The position numbers and the translations under genes are program-made. 64,000 nt of DNA from Impatiens glandulifera (Eukaryota; Streptophyta; Magnoliopsida; Ericales; Balsaminaceae). Below are positions 10,692 through 21,660 of the stretch, one piece after another; positions within the stretch are counted from its first letter, which is position 1; each line of letters opens with the position of its first letter. The notes beneath the pieces were generated by a model, which was not told the origin of the DNA, ran no database searches, and worked only from the letters and a program-made list of their open reading frames with translations. The stretch spans positions 5,014,340 to 5,078,339 of the forward strand of contig NC_061863.1 of the NCBI RefSeq assembly GCF_907164915.1, read 5' to 3'.

Positions 10692-12565
10692 TTATTTTTT
10701 ATCATGAAATGTACAAGTAGTAGTGGTGTAAGAAGAAGGGGGTGGCAATGTGGGTTTCTTCCTAACCATTGTAGCCTGTTCAAAACCAAAAGCAATCTCA
10801 ATGAGCTTAGCCTCTGTTCCTTTCAACCCACCAAAACATATACCAAACGGCATCCCATCCACATCATACCCAGCCGGAACTGTAATCCCTGGGTACCCAC
10901 CAATCGCGAAAACCCGAGAAGCATTGGACCCTATTGTCACAATTGTGTCCAATTCATTCATCTTCATCAATTTCTCTAACCCATCTTTAGATAGTTTTTC
11001 CATCATCTCTATTTTCTCCTTCTCTTCCTTACCTATCCCATTTGTCACTTCTGCAGCTTCTAATATCTCCTGCCCATAACCATACTCCCCTATATGCTCC
11101 TATTTGATTAACATGTACAGTTAGTTAGTTGATGTTTATCTGAGATGAATTATTTACCTACTTACCAGTTCAGCATTGTTGATGTTGAAGGCAATGATAT
11201 CAGCTAATGAACGAACTGGAGAAGATATGAGATCTTTCAAGTAGACATTTATGGATAACTTAAATTCAGCAAGCATTGCTACTGATTCCCCACTCTCAAA
11301 GGGATTCAAAATGATATCTATGTTGGCTATTTTAAGGTCATCATCCACTAGTATTGCTCCCTTTTGCTTTAGTGTATTCAGATGCTTTTCAAAAGCAGGA
11401 ATTGTAGTATTAATATTGTTGTTGAATAACAATGGATTTCTCACAATACCTAACCTCTTTCCTTGAAGTCCATCTTTGTTAAGGAACTGTTTATAACCAC
11501 CCTCGGGTATGAACTTGTTCCCGCGTTTTGTTGCTTCCCTGTCTCTTTTATCGTAGCCAACAATTGCATCAAGAACATATACAGCATCAGATACTGTCCT
11601 GGTTATCGGCCTGCAATGCATGTGCCAAATTAACAGGGATGAAAGAATCTTATTCTAAGTTGAGAGTTTAATTACTCATAAGTCATACCCAACTGTATCC
11701 ATCCGAGGTGAAATGGGGATAACACCAGCTCGGCTGGTTAGTCCAACTGTGGGCTTGAGACCTACAACTGAGTTGTAGTCAGCAGGGCAGATGATTGAAC
11801 CATCTGTTTCAGTTCCCAGTGATACTGCCACCATATTTGCTGCTACTGCTATGGATGATCCACTGCTCGATCCACATGTCTTTGCAGAATAAACGTAAGG
11901 ATTCTGCATGCAATTGCAACCCGCGTTGGATTTATGGTTTAATCGTGTATAGAACAAGACAGACAGACAGAGGATTAACTAACTAATCAATTACCAAGCC
12001 CTGGCCAGCTCTGGCAGACCATCCATCTGGGATACTAAAAGACCGCAAGCTATACCATTCACTGACACTCGATTTCCCGATGATAATAGCTCCTGCCCTT
12101 CTCAGCTTCTCGACAACTCCTGCATCACGAGGGGCCAGAGATCCCAACAATGCATAAGATCCTACTGTCGTGTTCATCTTATCCTTTGTGGCTATGCTTT
12201 CCTTCAATAGCACAGGAATCCCATGCAAATCTCCCAGATATTTACCACCACCTCCGTCACATCGATGATTATCTTCCCTTTCTCGATCACAGCCTCCGCT
12301 TGATGCCTAGAATCTGGATTCACTTCAACCACAGCTCGGAGGAGAGGATTAAGTAGTTGGATCCGGTGGAGGTAGAAGTCAATGAGCTGCTTTGAAGTGA
12401 GCCTATTCTCGGAGAATGCGAGCTGTATATCTTGAATGGTTGCTTCCTCAATGGTGAAAGTGTTGTTGGTAGCATTGGCATTGGATAAGGTTATTAGAAA
12501 CAGTAGAAATGTAGTAATGAGTAGTGAAGTTAAGGTTACAGATTCATGCTAATCTTGATCTCCAT
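10692..12565 (-). pseudogene. Amidase-signature hydrolase, probably frameshifted
   Basis: Four exons on the minus strand: about 12565-11995, 11903-11689, 11610-11166 and 11099-10692, all joined in phase. Conserved family features: catalytic Lys in HGIPVLLKES, the Gly/Ser loop TCGSSSGSSIAVAAN with the cis-Ser, and the nucleophile Ser in GTETDGSI. This points to a plant amidase of the At4g34880 type, hydrolysing an unidentified amide, with a hydrophobic N-terminal segment suggesting secretion. Two lesions are visible in exon 1. The ATG at 12565 (or 12547) runs into TAA while the signal-peptide frame continues one frame away. Near 12287-12297 the frame shifts again, two bases too many, between the NPDSRHQAEA part and the GKYLGDLHGIP part. 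The rest is intact, so decay is recent or the assembly has errors. There is no paralogue nearby. Confidence 0.75.
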
Positions 12566-13929
12566 TGTTGAATTAGGGAGGTTTTGAATCTGAGATCTGA
12601 TCAGTTGATTTGCTTGATTACATAATTTATTAGTGATGACTGTGATAGTTTATTAATTTATTAATCTCACTAAGAATTATATATTATAATCTATAGTTGA
12701 TATATAAAATAAAGCATCCAATTCCACTATATCCATCATTCAAATAAGAAATCTAAACATTCATATAGTTCATAATATTAGAATAAGGCTTAGGCAGAGT
12801 GATGATTGCTTCAGGATATGAGAAATGGTCCTTGATGAATAAATTTAAATTCTATTATATCAAGATTTTAGATTCTTTCTGTGTTCTCTTGACTTGGTTG
12901 GTTATTTATAGTCTTTTCAATCTTTTTCTCATTAACTTTGACTTTCTTAACAAATATTTTGAAATTTATGACAGTAACTCTACTACTTTTTGATAGTTCA
13001 TTTATGCCTTTAAATAATTTCTAATTTTTTTCCTTAAGCTCTGAACAAAATATTAAAAACAAAATAGTTTATTTATTTTATTTGCACAAATAAATTAACT
13101 ATCTATCTGTTTAATTATTTTATTAACGCATCTAAAATAATATAACATTTTAATAATAGATTAAATTCATTTTTATTTTATTTACTAACACTCTATTTTG
13201 TTAATAATAGTAGTATAAAATTTATTTTTGTATATAAAGGGTACATATTATTCACTAGAGTAACTTTATTATTCAAAAAGTTTAATATTACATGTTTTAG
13301 ATTTATTTAAAAATGTGAATTTGAGAACAAAAATAAGTATATAAATAGACATGTGTTTTGAGTGACTAAAAGACACGTCATGAATGAAAATGGGCATCGG
13401 GATCTGACACAATACGATTGAGACAACACAATGACCAGATTTAGTCGACACAACACGACACATAATTTGAGCACGAGTTAGACACGGCACAAATAAATTT
13501 ATGAAGTTGAACCCGTTATCTTTTGGTCTTAAACCGACTCTTACCACTGGGCTACCTTGGTGAGTAAAAAAATGTGGCCACAAAGGGCAAGACCAGCCCC
13601 GAGAGTTAGGAGTCCCAATGCAAATTCAAATTTTGTGGCCCACAAAATTAAAACAAATATAATAATTATGTATTTATCAAAAACATGTTAAATATCTAAA
13701 TATTAACTAACATAAAAATGATTTCAAGTTGTAAATTAAAAAATATACCATAATAAATTTTCATTTATGAGACAAAATTTTAAACATGTTTTTCAATTGA
13801 TATAATTAAGGTTGTCAATTTTTTACTCTCTCTTTGTCTTTAAATAAGTTCTTTTAAATAATGCATCACCATATGTTCTTTGTAATTTTCTAAGAATTGG
13901 CATTTGTAATGAGGCCGTGTTATCATGTA
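12566..13929. other. AT-rich intergenic DNA between amidase and ARC6
   Basis: No gene was found. The only structured piece is a tRNA-like SINE head near 13503-13562 on the minus strand; the rest is low-complexity AT-rich sequence. Confidence 0.45.
13503..13562 (-). repeat. tRNA-like SINE head (A and B boxes)
   Basis: On the minus strand, GGTAGCCCAGTGGTAAGAG matches an RNA polymerase III A box, and about 30 bases further on CGGGTTCAACTT matches a B box. Body, tail and target duplication could not be defined, so this is a partial or decayed SINE, or a chance match. Confidence 0.4.
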
Positions 13930-14707
13930 TTAAATAAGGTCAAAGTTTACAAAGAATTTTTATTATCAAAATATTTAATTTTTCTGGGGCTATGATCAAA
14001 ATATTCCATTAGAGATTTTAAAACATTATTAAAAAAAACTAGCAATTGATTAATTAATATCATTTCAAATTTATATAAATTAAATATGTTTACATTATTA
14101 TTACTAAAGAAAAGTGCAATAAATTTTGAAATTTTGAAAAATGTTCAAAATATGTGAATAGTAAAAACTTACAATAATTCTTAACTTAAATAAGATAAAT
14201 TGAGTGATAAAAGTTTAATTCATACTTAAAACTGTTTTTTTAATAAACTATTTTTCTTAAATAAAATATAAAAATAATTATAACTACTAAACTATACTAA
14301 ATAAATTCTTTCTTGACCGCTTTAATTTTCATTTTCATTGAAATCAATCTAGAGGGTGTTTCAAATTAGATTTTGTGTTTTGAATTGTTATTCATTATTT
14401 TGAAAAAGATTAAGTAAATCATTCCAAATTTAATGATTGTTTAAGACTTAAATAAGAAATTAGACTGAAAATTATAATTTCAATAAATAAAATGTATATG
14501 ATATTTTAAGATTCAATTTCATCTTTTCCATTTCAACATGAATCTTATTTCGAGGGGTCTCCCGCAGCCGAGAACTCGAACTGTGTTGACCCTCGAGGAT
14601 GTGGGTCAATCAGTCATTCTTCTTGTGAAAAACATATTAAAGAAATGTATATACATGAAAGAATCATCATATTGATTATTTAGCAATTTAAAAAAAACTA
14701 AAACCGG

Positions 14708-17700
14708 TTAAGATTTAAGAACAGCCCCTTCTACAATCTTCCAACCGGAGTTGGTTCGTAACACCTCATACCTTGTTGTGTAGGATGTGCTATATGAGTC
14801 ATTGTGCTCCGGGTGAGCTATATCGGTCAATTGAGCCGACTCTTCAAGAGTTGCTTCTACAATTGCTCGGTCTCCATTGAGAGATATTGTTACACTATCG
14901 ATGCTTAAGTTCACAAGTGTGTAATCCCAAAACCAACCGTGTTCAGCGATTTCTGAACCTCGATCTTTCCAGATCTTCAGCATTTGACCATCCAAAACCT
15001 GATTGAGACAAGAAAACCAAATTTGAGCTTGTTTGAGGATTTTTTATGTGAAATACAAGGCGCCCTTTGACATTATGTTCTTTCAAATGGATTAGGATTT
15101 AGAATATATTTTCTTGATCTAGGGAAAAAACATGCCCTCAATCCACATTGTATGTGATAAGACGGGCTTGTTTGATGATAAAGTGGATGGTTTGGGTAAA
15201 ATGACCAAAATACCCTTAGTATTTGATATTTTAATATCTTATAAATAATACAACATTAGGGTTATTTTGTTATTTTAAGTTGATGGGTTATGGAATGTTG
15301 GATAACCCACATAAAACAAGCCTTAATTTATCACAAACCCCATTGATGGCAGATATCAAAATCTGCCTTCATAAGTAATAGAAACAGAATCTAACCTCAG
15401 ACAACTTTCCAAGGCTATGATCAGGGCCAAGAGCCTGTGATTTGATGTTTTGCCACTTGCGAACAAGAGTTTCCGCTAATATAGCATCCATTCTAGGTAT
15501 TTCTTCTGCATTTTCGGCTGCTTTTAGATCTGAAGCAGTAATTCATTTGAATGAGCATAAATATAAGAAGCAACTGAGACACTATTTTTTAAGCTGATTA
15601 GTATACAGAGTAAAATAGTTAGTTGAAAAGACAATTCCTAAAAGACGCCTAAAAAGGAAGCTATAACTCATTAGCATCAACCCACAATTAGCTCAAGTGA
15701 CAAGGGTATAAGACCAAATGACTGAGATTCGATTCTCACTAAGAACACTCTGAATTAAAAGGGGTCAGGTCATGGTCATGCTAACCACCTCCGGGAATAA
15801 ACCCGGGTCACAAAAAAAACTCATTAGCATCAACGTTATAAGTAGTTCACATTTTGTGTGATTTATCGATTAGAGAGATCACAATGGCCATGTTTACAAA
15901 ACTTTTGGAACAATAAACAAACATGGATGAGATGTTTGAAAACTAAACTTAATCATAGTCAGAGAAGGATTCACATTTTCGAAAAGTGGTATTTTGTCAC
16001 AATCACATTCTAAGTAAAAGTAATTTTATTTGCATTTGGTATAAAAATGTGTCGTTGAACTTTTTTAGTGTAAAATGTGTGAAAACATGTAAAAAAAAAT
16101 AGATTTTGGTACAGATTTTTTTTAAAATTTTTTCGTTTTTGCTAAACCTAGATACCTAAAAGGCCAGCAAGATCTTACCCACTTCGTGAACTTCAGAAAC
16201 CACAGGTGAACCGACGTCTTTTCTCGGAACCGAGGAACCATTTCTGAATGGTAAGTATTTCAAGCCAACAAGAGTAATTGCTCCAACCATCAAACCAGCA
16301 CACATAATCTTCACGGTTGCTTCTTTAATGTTGGAAGTAATATTTTCCTGCTCATGTGATTCAGAGGAATCGTTTCTCTTTGTAATTTCTGGTAAGATAG
16401 TAGGGGATGATTCATCTAGAACCTCACCCAGACCACCCTGCTCGCTTTCTGATGGAAAACTGTTTAAAACATTGTCTTCGCCTTTACTGAGGGGAAATAC
16501 CCTTCTCAATGCCTGAATTGCGCCAGCCTTAACACTATCAAGCACAGCAGTAGCTTCCTCCCCAATTTTAACTATGGCTGCTGCAGCAGCCAATGGCGAA
16601 CCACCAACTCCCTCGAGCCTCTCTAGATATCGAAGAACAATTGGATCATCATAATAATCTCCAAGTTTGAATGCCAAGTTTTTCGTATCACGAAACCTTG
16701 GAAATACAACTTCCATCAGCCATGTCTCCAACAATTTGCAGAGACCGGGAAGGAAATCATTTTCCTTCTCGTTGTTGGAATGTTCCATGACAAAGTAAAC
16801 AATAGATGGATTGCGATAAGGCGAGTTCTCACTGTCTAATCCCAACCACGATCTGCAATCGTCAACTTCTCCTATAAGAAGAGAACATAGCCCTCGTTCT
16901 AAAGCGAAGTCTGTTTCTCGATTTTCTCTTACGGTATAAATGTAATTAGAGTTTGACATATTTGTTGTCTTTGTCTGCTGAAGTTGTTGGAAAAGGTTGT
17001 CAGCATCTCGAATTAGATGGGGCTTTTTGTTTACGAAAGCTTGAGTAACGAGGGCGAGTGCAACTCCATAAACTTCGAAACTTTCTGCCGGTATGTTATT
17101 TGGTGTGGCAACAAACAGGTCGACCTAAAATTGTAAGACCTAATTTATGAGAATTAACTTAAAATATTGAAGAGGAACTTGAACAATTTCCTTCATGACT
17201 AATTTTTATAAAAAAAAAGGAACTTGAACAATTTTTTACCTGCTCGGAAGCTGTCATGTGTAAGAATGCTTCATTCATGAAATCTTCACGGGTAAAGCCA
17301 CCAGCAATGGCGGCTGCACCTCCTCCACCGACAGCCCACAGAATGTTTCGAAGACCTTGAAGACCTTCTTCTCTTTTCGTTATATCATCGAGTGGAAAAG
17401 CAAGAAGCTCCAGAATGCAACGAGGTGTTATCTCTTCTAGTGTCTCGTCGATCTGAGCGTGTAGCTCCGGTGCAAGGCTACTGGCACCTTCTTCCTGCAG
17501 AAGCATTTTTATAAATAAACAAACAAAATCTTCTACAAATCCAATCAAATGACCAATGATGCTAAAATCATAGCTCATGTAAGGAAATTTAAGTCTTGAA
17601 TGTCACAGAGGGAAGATTTCAGACATTTGGGAAGAAATGTGGAGTGAACTTCTAGAAGAAACAATTGAAAGTACTTTTCATGAATACAAACAAATTATCT

Positions 17701-18903
17701 ACTTCTAAAGCATGGGATATAATTATAATTAAAGGGTGAAACAACGTGGTGATGGAAACTTGTTGGGTCCTAAAAAATGGTACATATACACCAATTTACC
17801 TTATGGCTCTCATTTTGAAGGATAAAGCAAGTATATTGAAATTGGAGATGTTTCATACCCATTGTTTAGAGGAGAAAGAGAAACACCCTAAGTTGAAGTG
17901 GGGGCATGACTGTGGAGATCTAGCTATATTTGGGAACAAGAATAGAAGCAATGATGGAATTTTGAAAGAGGTAAGCTCTTTAACAATTGACTATGCAAGG
18001 ATTGAATGTCTTACAGATGTAATTCTTTCGTAATTCATGTGTAATATTTCTCAAAAGTAAAATCTACCTGCAATAACTTCAAAGCCCTCTCTAAAACTTC
18101 AGAGCCTTTAATGAAATCTGGAGGAGACATAGCCATAGCATCTCTAGACAAATCAACATGAGCCAATGCCATAACCAATACAATATCCTGCTTAAATGAC
18201 TTAGGCAACCTTTCACTCAACAAACTCTCCCCTATCTGCAGAACAAGTTCAGTTTCTCCTGCTTCCTGCAGAACGCATAAAGCTCCAGGAACCTACAATA
18301 TGAAATAAGATATATTACAAAATTGATGACAGCAATGAAAATGCTAAGATAGGGAAAAACAAAAATTACCTTTTCCCAGGGGACCTGGGTTATGATAGCA
18401 TCAAATTCATCCTCAGCCAGTCCTTCGTTATACTCCGCTCTAGAACTTGGATTCGCCAATGTCTCACAAGCGGCTTGAAGAATCTGTCTTCTGCTAATCA
18501 ATACATCCTGACTGTAACCATATTGAGGTGGCTTGGAAACCCTTGATTCGTACGATCTTCGGATACCGTCGCCGAGGAAATGAGCTTCCGCGCCTAGCAC
18601 TCGATAGAAATCTATAGGGATTGAGATGTGACGCTCGACGGTGGGAAGCGGCGCAGGGATTGTAGCAGAGAGAACGGATGAGGAGGTAGAATGTTGGGGT
18701 TTGTCGGGAGAATCTGGAGAAGGTAGGAATTGGAAATCGGAGAGGAGACGATCTGCCCATTTGCTGGCGGAGAAATTACCGGAGACGCTGGCGTTTCCGC
18801 CGCCGGTTACAGCAGTGGGTGGTTTATGGAGTTTCTTGATGGTTGGTGGAAGAGGTAATCGATTAGCAGATACACCTAAGCCTATACATCTTAAAGCTTC
18901 CAT
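14708..18903 (-). CDS. ARC6: ARC6, plastid division J-like protein
   Basis: Six exons (18903-18370, 18292-18068, 17494-17240, 17124-16179, 15529-15396, 14998-14708) join in phase to 794 aa, against about 800 in Arabidopsis. ARC6 spans the inner chloroplast envelope, anchors FtsZ2 through its stromal J-like region and recruits PDV2 through its inter-membrane C-terminus. Seen: transit-peptide-like Ser/Pro-rich N-terminus; a degenerate J domain at about residues 90-170 (IDFYRVLGAEAHFL, then ASRAEYNEG-type end) that lacks the classical HPD; one membrane span at about 612-631 (MCAGLMVGAITLVGLKYLPF); and the conserved C-terminal domain ending VEGAVLKS. The MEAL start at 18903 is chosen because known ARC6 proteins begin there; an in-frame ATG seven codons upstream (18924) exists. 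Splice sites are canonical and the frame is unbroken, so it is likely functional. Confidence 0.93.
15682..15817 (+). mobile_element. tRNA-derived SINE in ARC6 intron 5
   Basis: The element is flanked by a perfect 17-bp target duplication, AACTCATTAGCATCAAC, at 15665-15681 and 15818-15834. Its head has an A box (TAGCTCAAGTGACAAGG, 15689-15705) and a B box (GATTCGATTCTC, 15726-15737) for RNA polymerase III. The body contains CCACCTCCGGGAATAAACCC and the element ends in a short A run. It lies antisense to ARC6, inside the intron between exons 4 and 5. Confidence 0.92.
17746..18033 (+). other. Unassigned 95-codon ORF inside ARC6 intron 2
   Basis: An open frame antisense to ARC6 lies in the roughly 570-bp intron between exons 2 and 3. 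Its composition looks more protein-like than surrounding intron DNA (for example HTHCLEEKEKHPKLKW and GDLAIFGNKNRSNDG). I do not recognise a family. It could be a captured gene fragment or chance; there is no separate promoter or splice structure to support a gene. Confidence 0.25.
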
Positions 18904-20840
18904 TTTCAGGTTTTTGAGCTTCAAAAAACCCTCACTCTTCTTCTTCTTCTTCAGTTGGCAGATATTTCCAAGTTCAGAAAACGAAATGAAATTGGGCTAA
19001 GGGTTTTGAGGAAGATAACAGACAAAACTGGCCCTTTCTCTCTTTTTTATTTTTGTCTTTTTTACTCAATTAATACATCCAAATTTGTATATCAAAATAA
19101 TACAAATATTATTTAAATTGTTTGCTAAAATACTAAATTTAATATAGTTTTATTTTATTTTTTAATTCTTAATTTGTTTACATCCGGAATTAGATTTGGT
19201 TTCAAACAAAACAAAATATTAAACATATTTTAATTATATGTTAATTATTAAATTTAATAATATCCGAAATTAGTGTGTCTGCATAATTATTTCTATAGAA
19301 AACAGTTGGAAACAAAAAATTATTAACTAAAAAGAAAATCATGAAAAAAAAAACATTATGGGTCAATTGTTTATGTTTAATTATTAATTTATATTTAATA
19401 GCATAAAACTAATGTCAAATTAATATTTAAAATTAATCTAACAAAATATTCAATCATTTAAAAAAAATATTAATACAAGGTGACAATGTTTTGTATACAC
19501 AAAAACAAAAAATATGAATTTTGTATGATTGTCTCTGAAATTAAAATATACAAAAAGAAATATAAGTTATATTTGAACAAAAAAAAAAAAACACTAGTTT
19601 ATATGGATTTGAACACACTTTTTAATCTGATTCCAGTCAGAATATGAAGGTAGTGTTTTTTTAGTTTGACAGTTAGTTAACAGGATTGGGCAGCATGCTT
19701 TTGTATCCTTTCTTGAATTTTATTAATTTCTTAAACATTAATAAATTCAATTAAATATAAAATATTAATAATATATTTATTTATATTTTATATTTTATAA
19801 GAGTTTTTAATTTATATTTTTATAATAATATAAATTTTCAACATATTATAATATATATAATATTAAAATTTTATGAATATATATTTTATTTTTAAAGAAT
19901 ATAATATAATGGTTTCTATTGAAGATCCAAAACTTATAATCACGAACTAGAATGGCACGGGATGGAAAAGCAGTCCTAACCTAACCCGCCTCGTTACTAT
20001 TCATATCTTAATTTGAATAAGAAATTATTGATAATTTTTTTATATTTGATAAGAATATTATAATAGATGTAATTTTTTTTTAGAATGGCTCGAGTGTGGC
20101 TATATTTATGTTATGACGGGTTGCTTGGATTATTATACTTTTTTTATTACTGTGGCAAGGTATTGTCATATTCAATCATAGGCCTACTTATTTTGTTGCA
20201 TCCTTCTCATCAAAATTCATATACAAAACAAAATTAGAAGGAAAAAAGTGTGTTGAAATGAATTCCACTCAATTATTATTTGAGTTTTTTTCCACACAAT
20301 ATTAAATTTTAGAAGGAAACATGAAAAAAATTTCAATAATAAAATCTTACCATACAAATATAGATCCTTAACCCATATATACTTGTCACTCAAAAAATAT
20401 AACTTGATAAAAAAACCATAAATTATACTTACTATAGCTAAGATAGGTAAGATATTTGAAAATGAAAATACATTTAATTATATATTTTAATTGTTGTTAT
20501 GTTTGAGAAAAAATAAATAGATCAATAAAATTAATCATAAACTTAATTTAGTTACCTATCAAAATAATATAGTTAAAAAATTATAAACACTTGACTATAC
20601 AAAATAAGAAAAATCTATCAATATTTTTGTAGAGTCATTAATCATTATGGTAAAATAATAACCATTTAAAACCAGGATTCATGGCTCAAGTCTACGTTTA
20701 TTATAGGTTAAATTTAGTAATTTTTTATATAAAAGTTGTTTAGCGGTTTAAGTTGAAAAATAAGTTATTCTAATTGATTAAAGGAACAAATCTAAAATAA
20801 AAAATAAAAAAAAATAAAAAAAATAAATAAATTTGTAACT

Positions 20841-20970
20841 AAAATTAGGACGCCCAATTTTTTTTTCACGTTTTTTACATTGCAACCAATTCTCAGGACC
20901 GGTTAAAATTAGGGTGCCTAATTTTTTTTCACGTTTTTTACATTGATAACCAATTCTCGGACCGGTCCGG
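20841..20970. repeat. Two-copy tandem repeat of about 64 bp
   Basis: The unit AAAATTAGG...CAATTTTTTTTTCACGTTTTTTACATTG...CCAATTCTC(A)GGACCGGT starts at 20841 and again at 20905. Its origin is unknown. Confidence 0.7.
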
Positions 20971-21584
20971 TATAAAACCTAACTATTTTTTTTTATAGTA
21001 TAATAACCATTTTAAGTGTTATTTACATTACTTGATTTTGTATAATTCCCTCTTACATTAAAATATATAAAAACATAAGTTATATTTGAAAGAAAAAAAA
21101 TACACTAAACATATATACAAATATGAATTTGTAAACACATTTTTTTTATATATATCTAATTTCAATATGAGTTTGAACAACAAATTGTCAATAATTTTAA
21201 TGTTTTAAAATATTTAATCTAAATGTAATTTATTTTGATACAAACTTAATTATACATAAATTCACAAAATTTATAAACGTTTTTTTAATGTGTTTTCACA
21301 TAACTTTTTTTTCCACTCAATTATTATTTGACTCAAATTTTAGTTTCTTAAGTTTTTTTTCTTAACAAGTAAACATAAATTTTGTAGGATTAAAAATGAT
21401 TTTCTTCCTTCTTTCGTGAACAACAAACCCTATAGTGTTAAAATTTAAGTTTTATATAATAAAAATATCCAAAGTTCCATACCAAATAATAATTAGTTGT
21501 AATATTTTTATCTTAGAAAATAGTACAAGGATCTATTGACCAATTCGAATAAACTTTTGGACATATTTAAATATTTCTTTGATC

Positions 21585-21593
21585 AAACCCTAA
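21585..21593 (+). promoter_or_regulatory. Telo-box AAACCCTAA upstream of ASL
   Basis: AAACCCTAA lies about 70 bp before the ASL start codon. Telo-boxes occur near transcription starts of many plant housekeeping genes. The match is exact; the function is inferred from position only. Confidence 0.45.
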
Positions 21594-21660
21594 AAAGGAA
21601 CTCCAACTACAATGGTGGGAAATTGAAAGAATAAGAATTCTCTTTCCAGCCGTCGTTGAT

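Larger units (their letters stand above)
18904..21660. other. Divergent promoter region between ARC6 and ASL
   Basis: The 2.7 kb between the two start codons is AT-rich and shows no gene. It contains a tandem repeat at 20841-20970 and a telo-box near the ASL start. Proximal ends must hold the promoters of both plastid-targeted genes, but no TATA box can be assigned with confidence in such AT-rich DNA. Confidence 0.5.

Noticed and set aside
10620..11079. Plus-strand frames of 119 and 109 codons
   Set aside because: Antisense shadows of the last amidase exon.
18494..19000. Frames of 88 and 119 codons around the ARC6 start
   Set aside because: Alternative-frame shadows of the ARC6 transit-peptide region.
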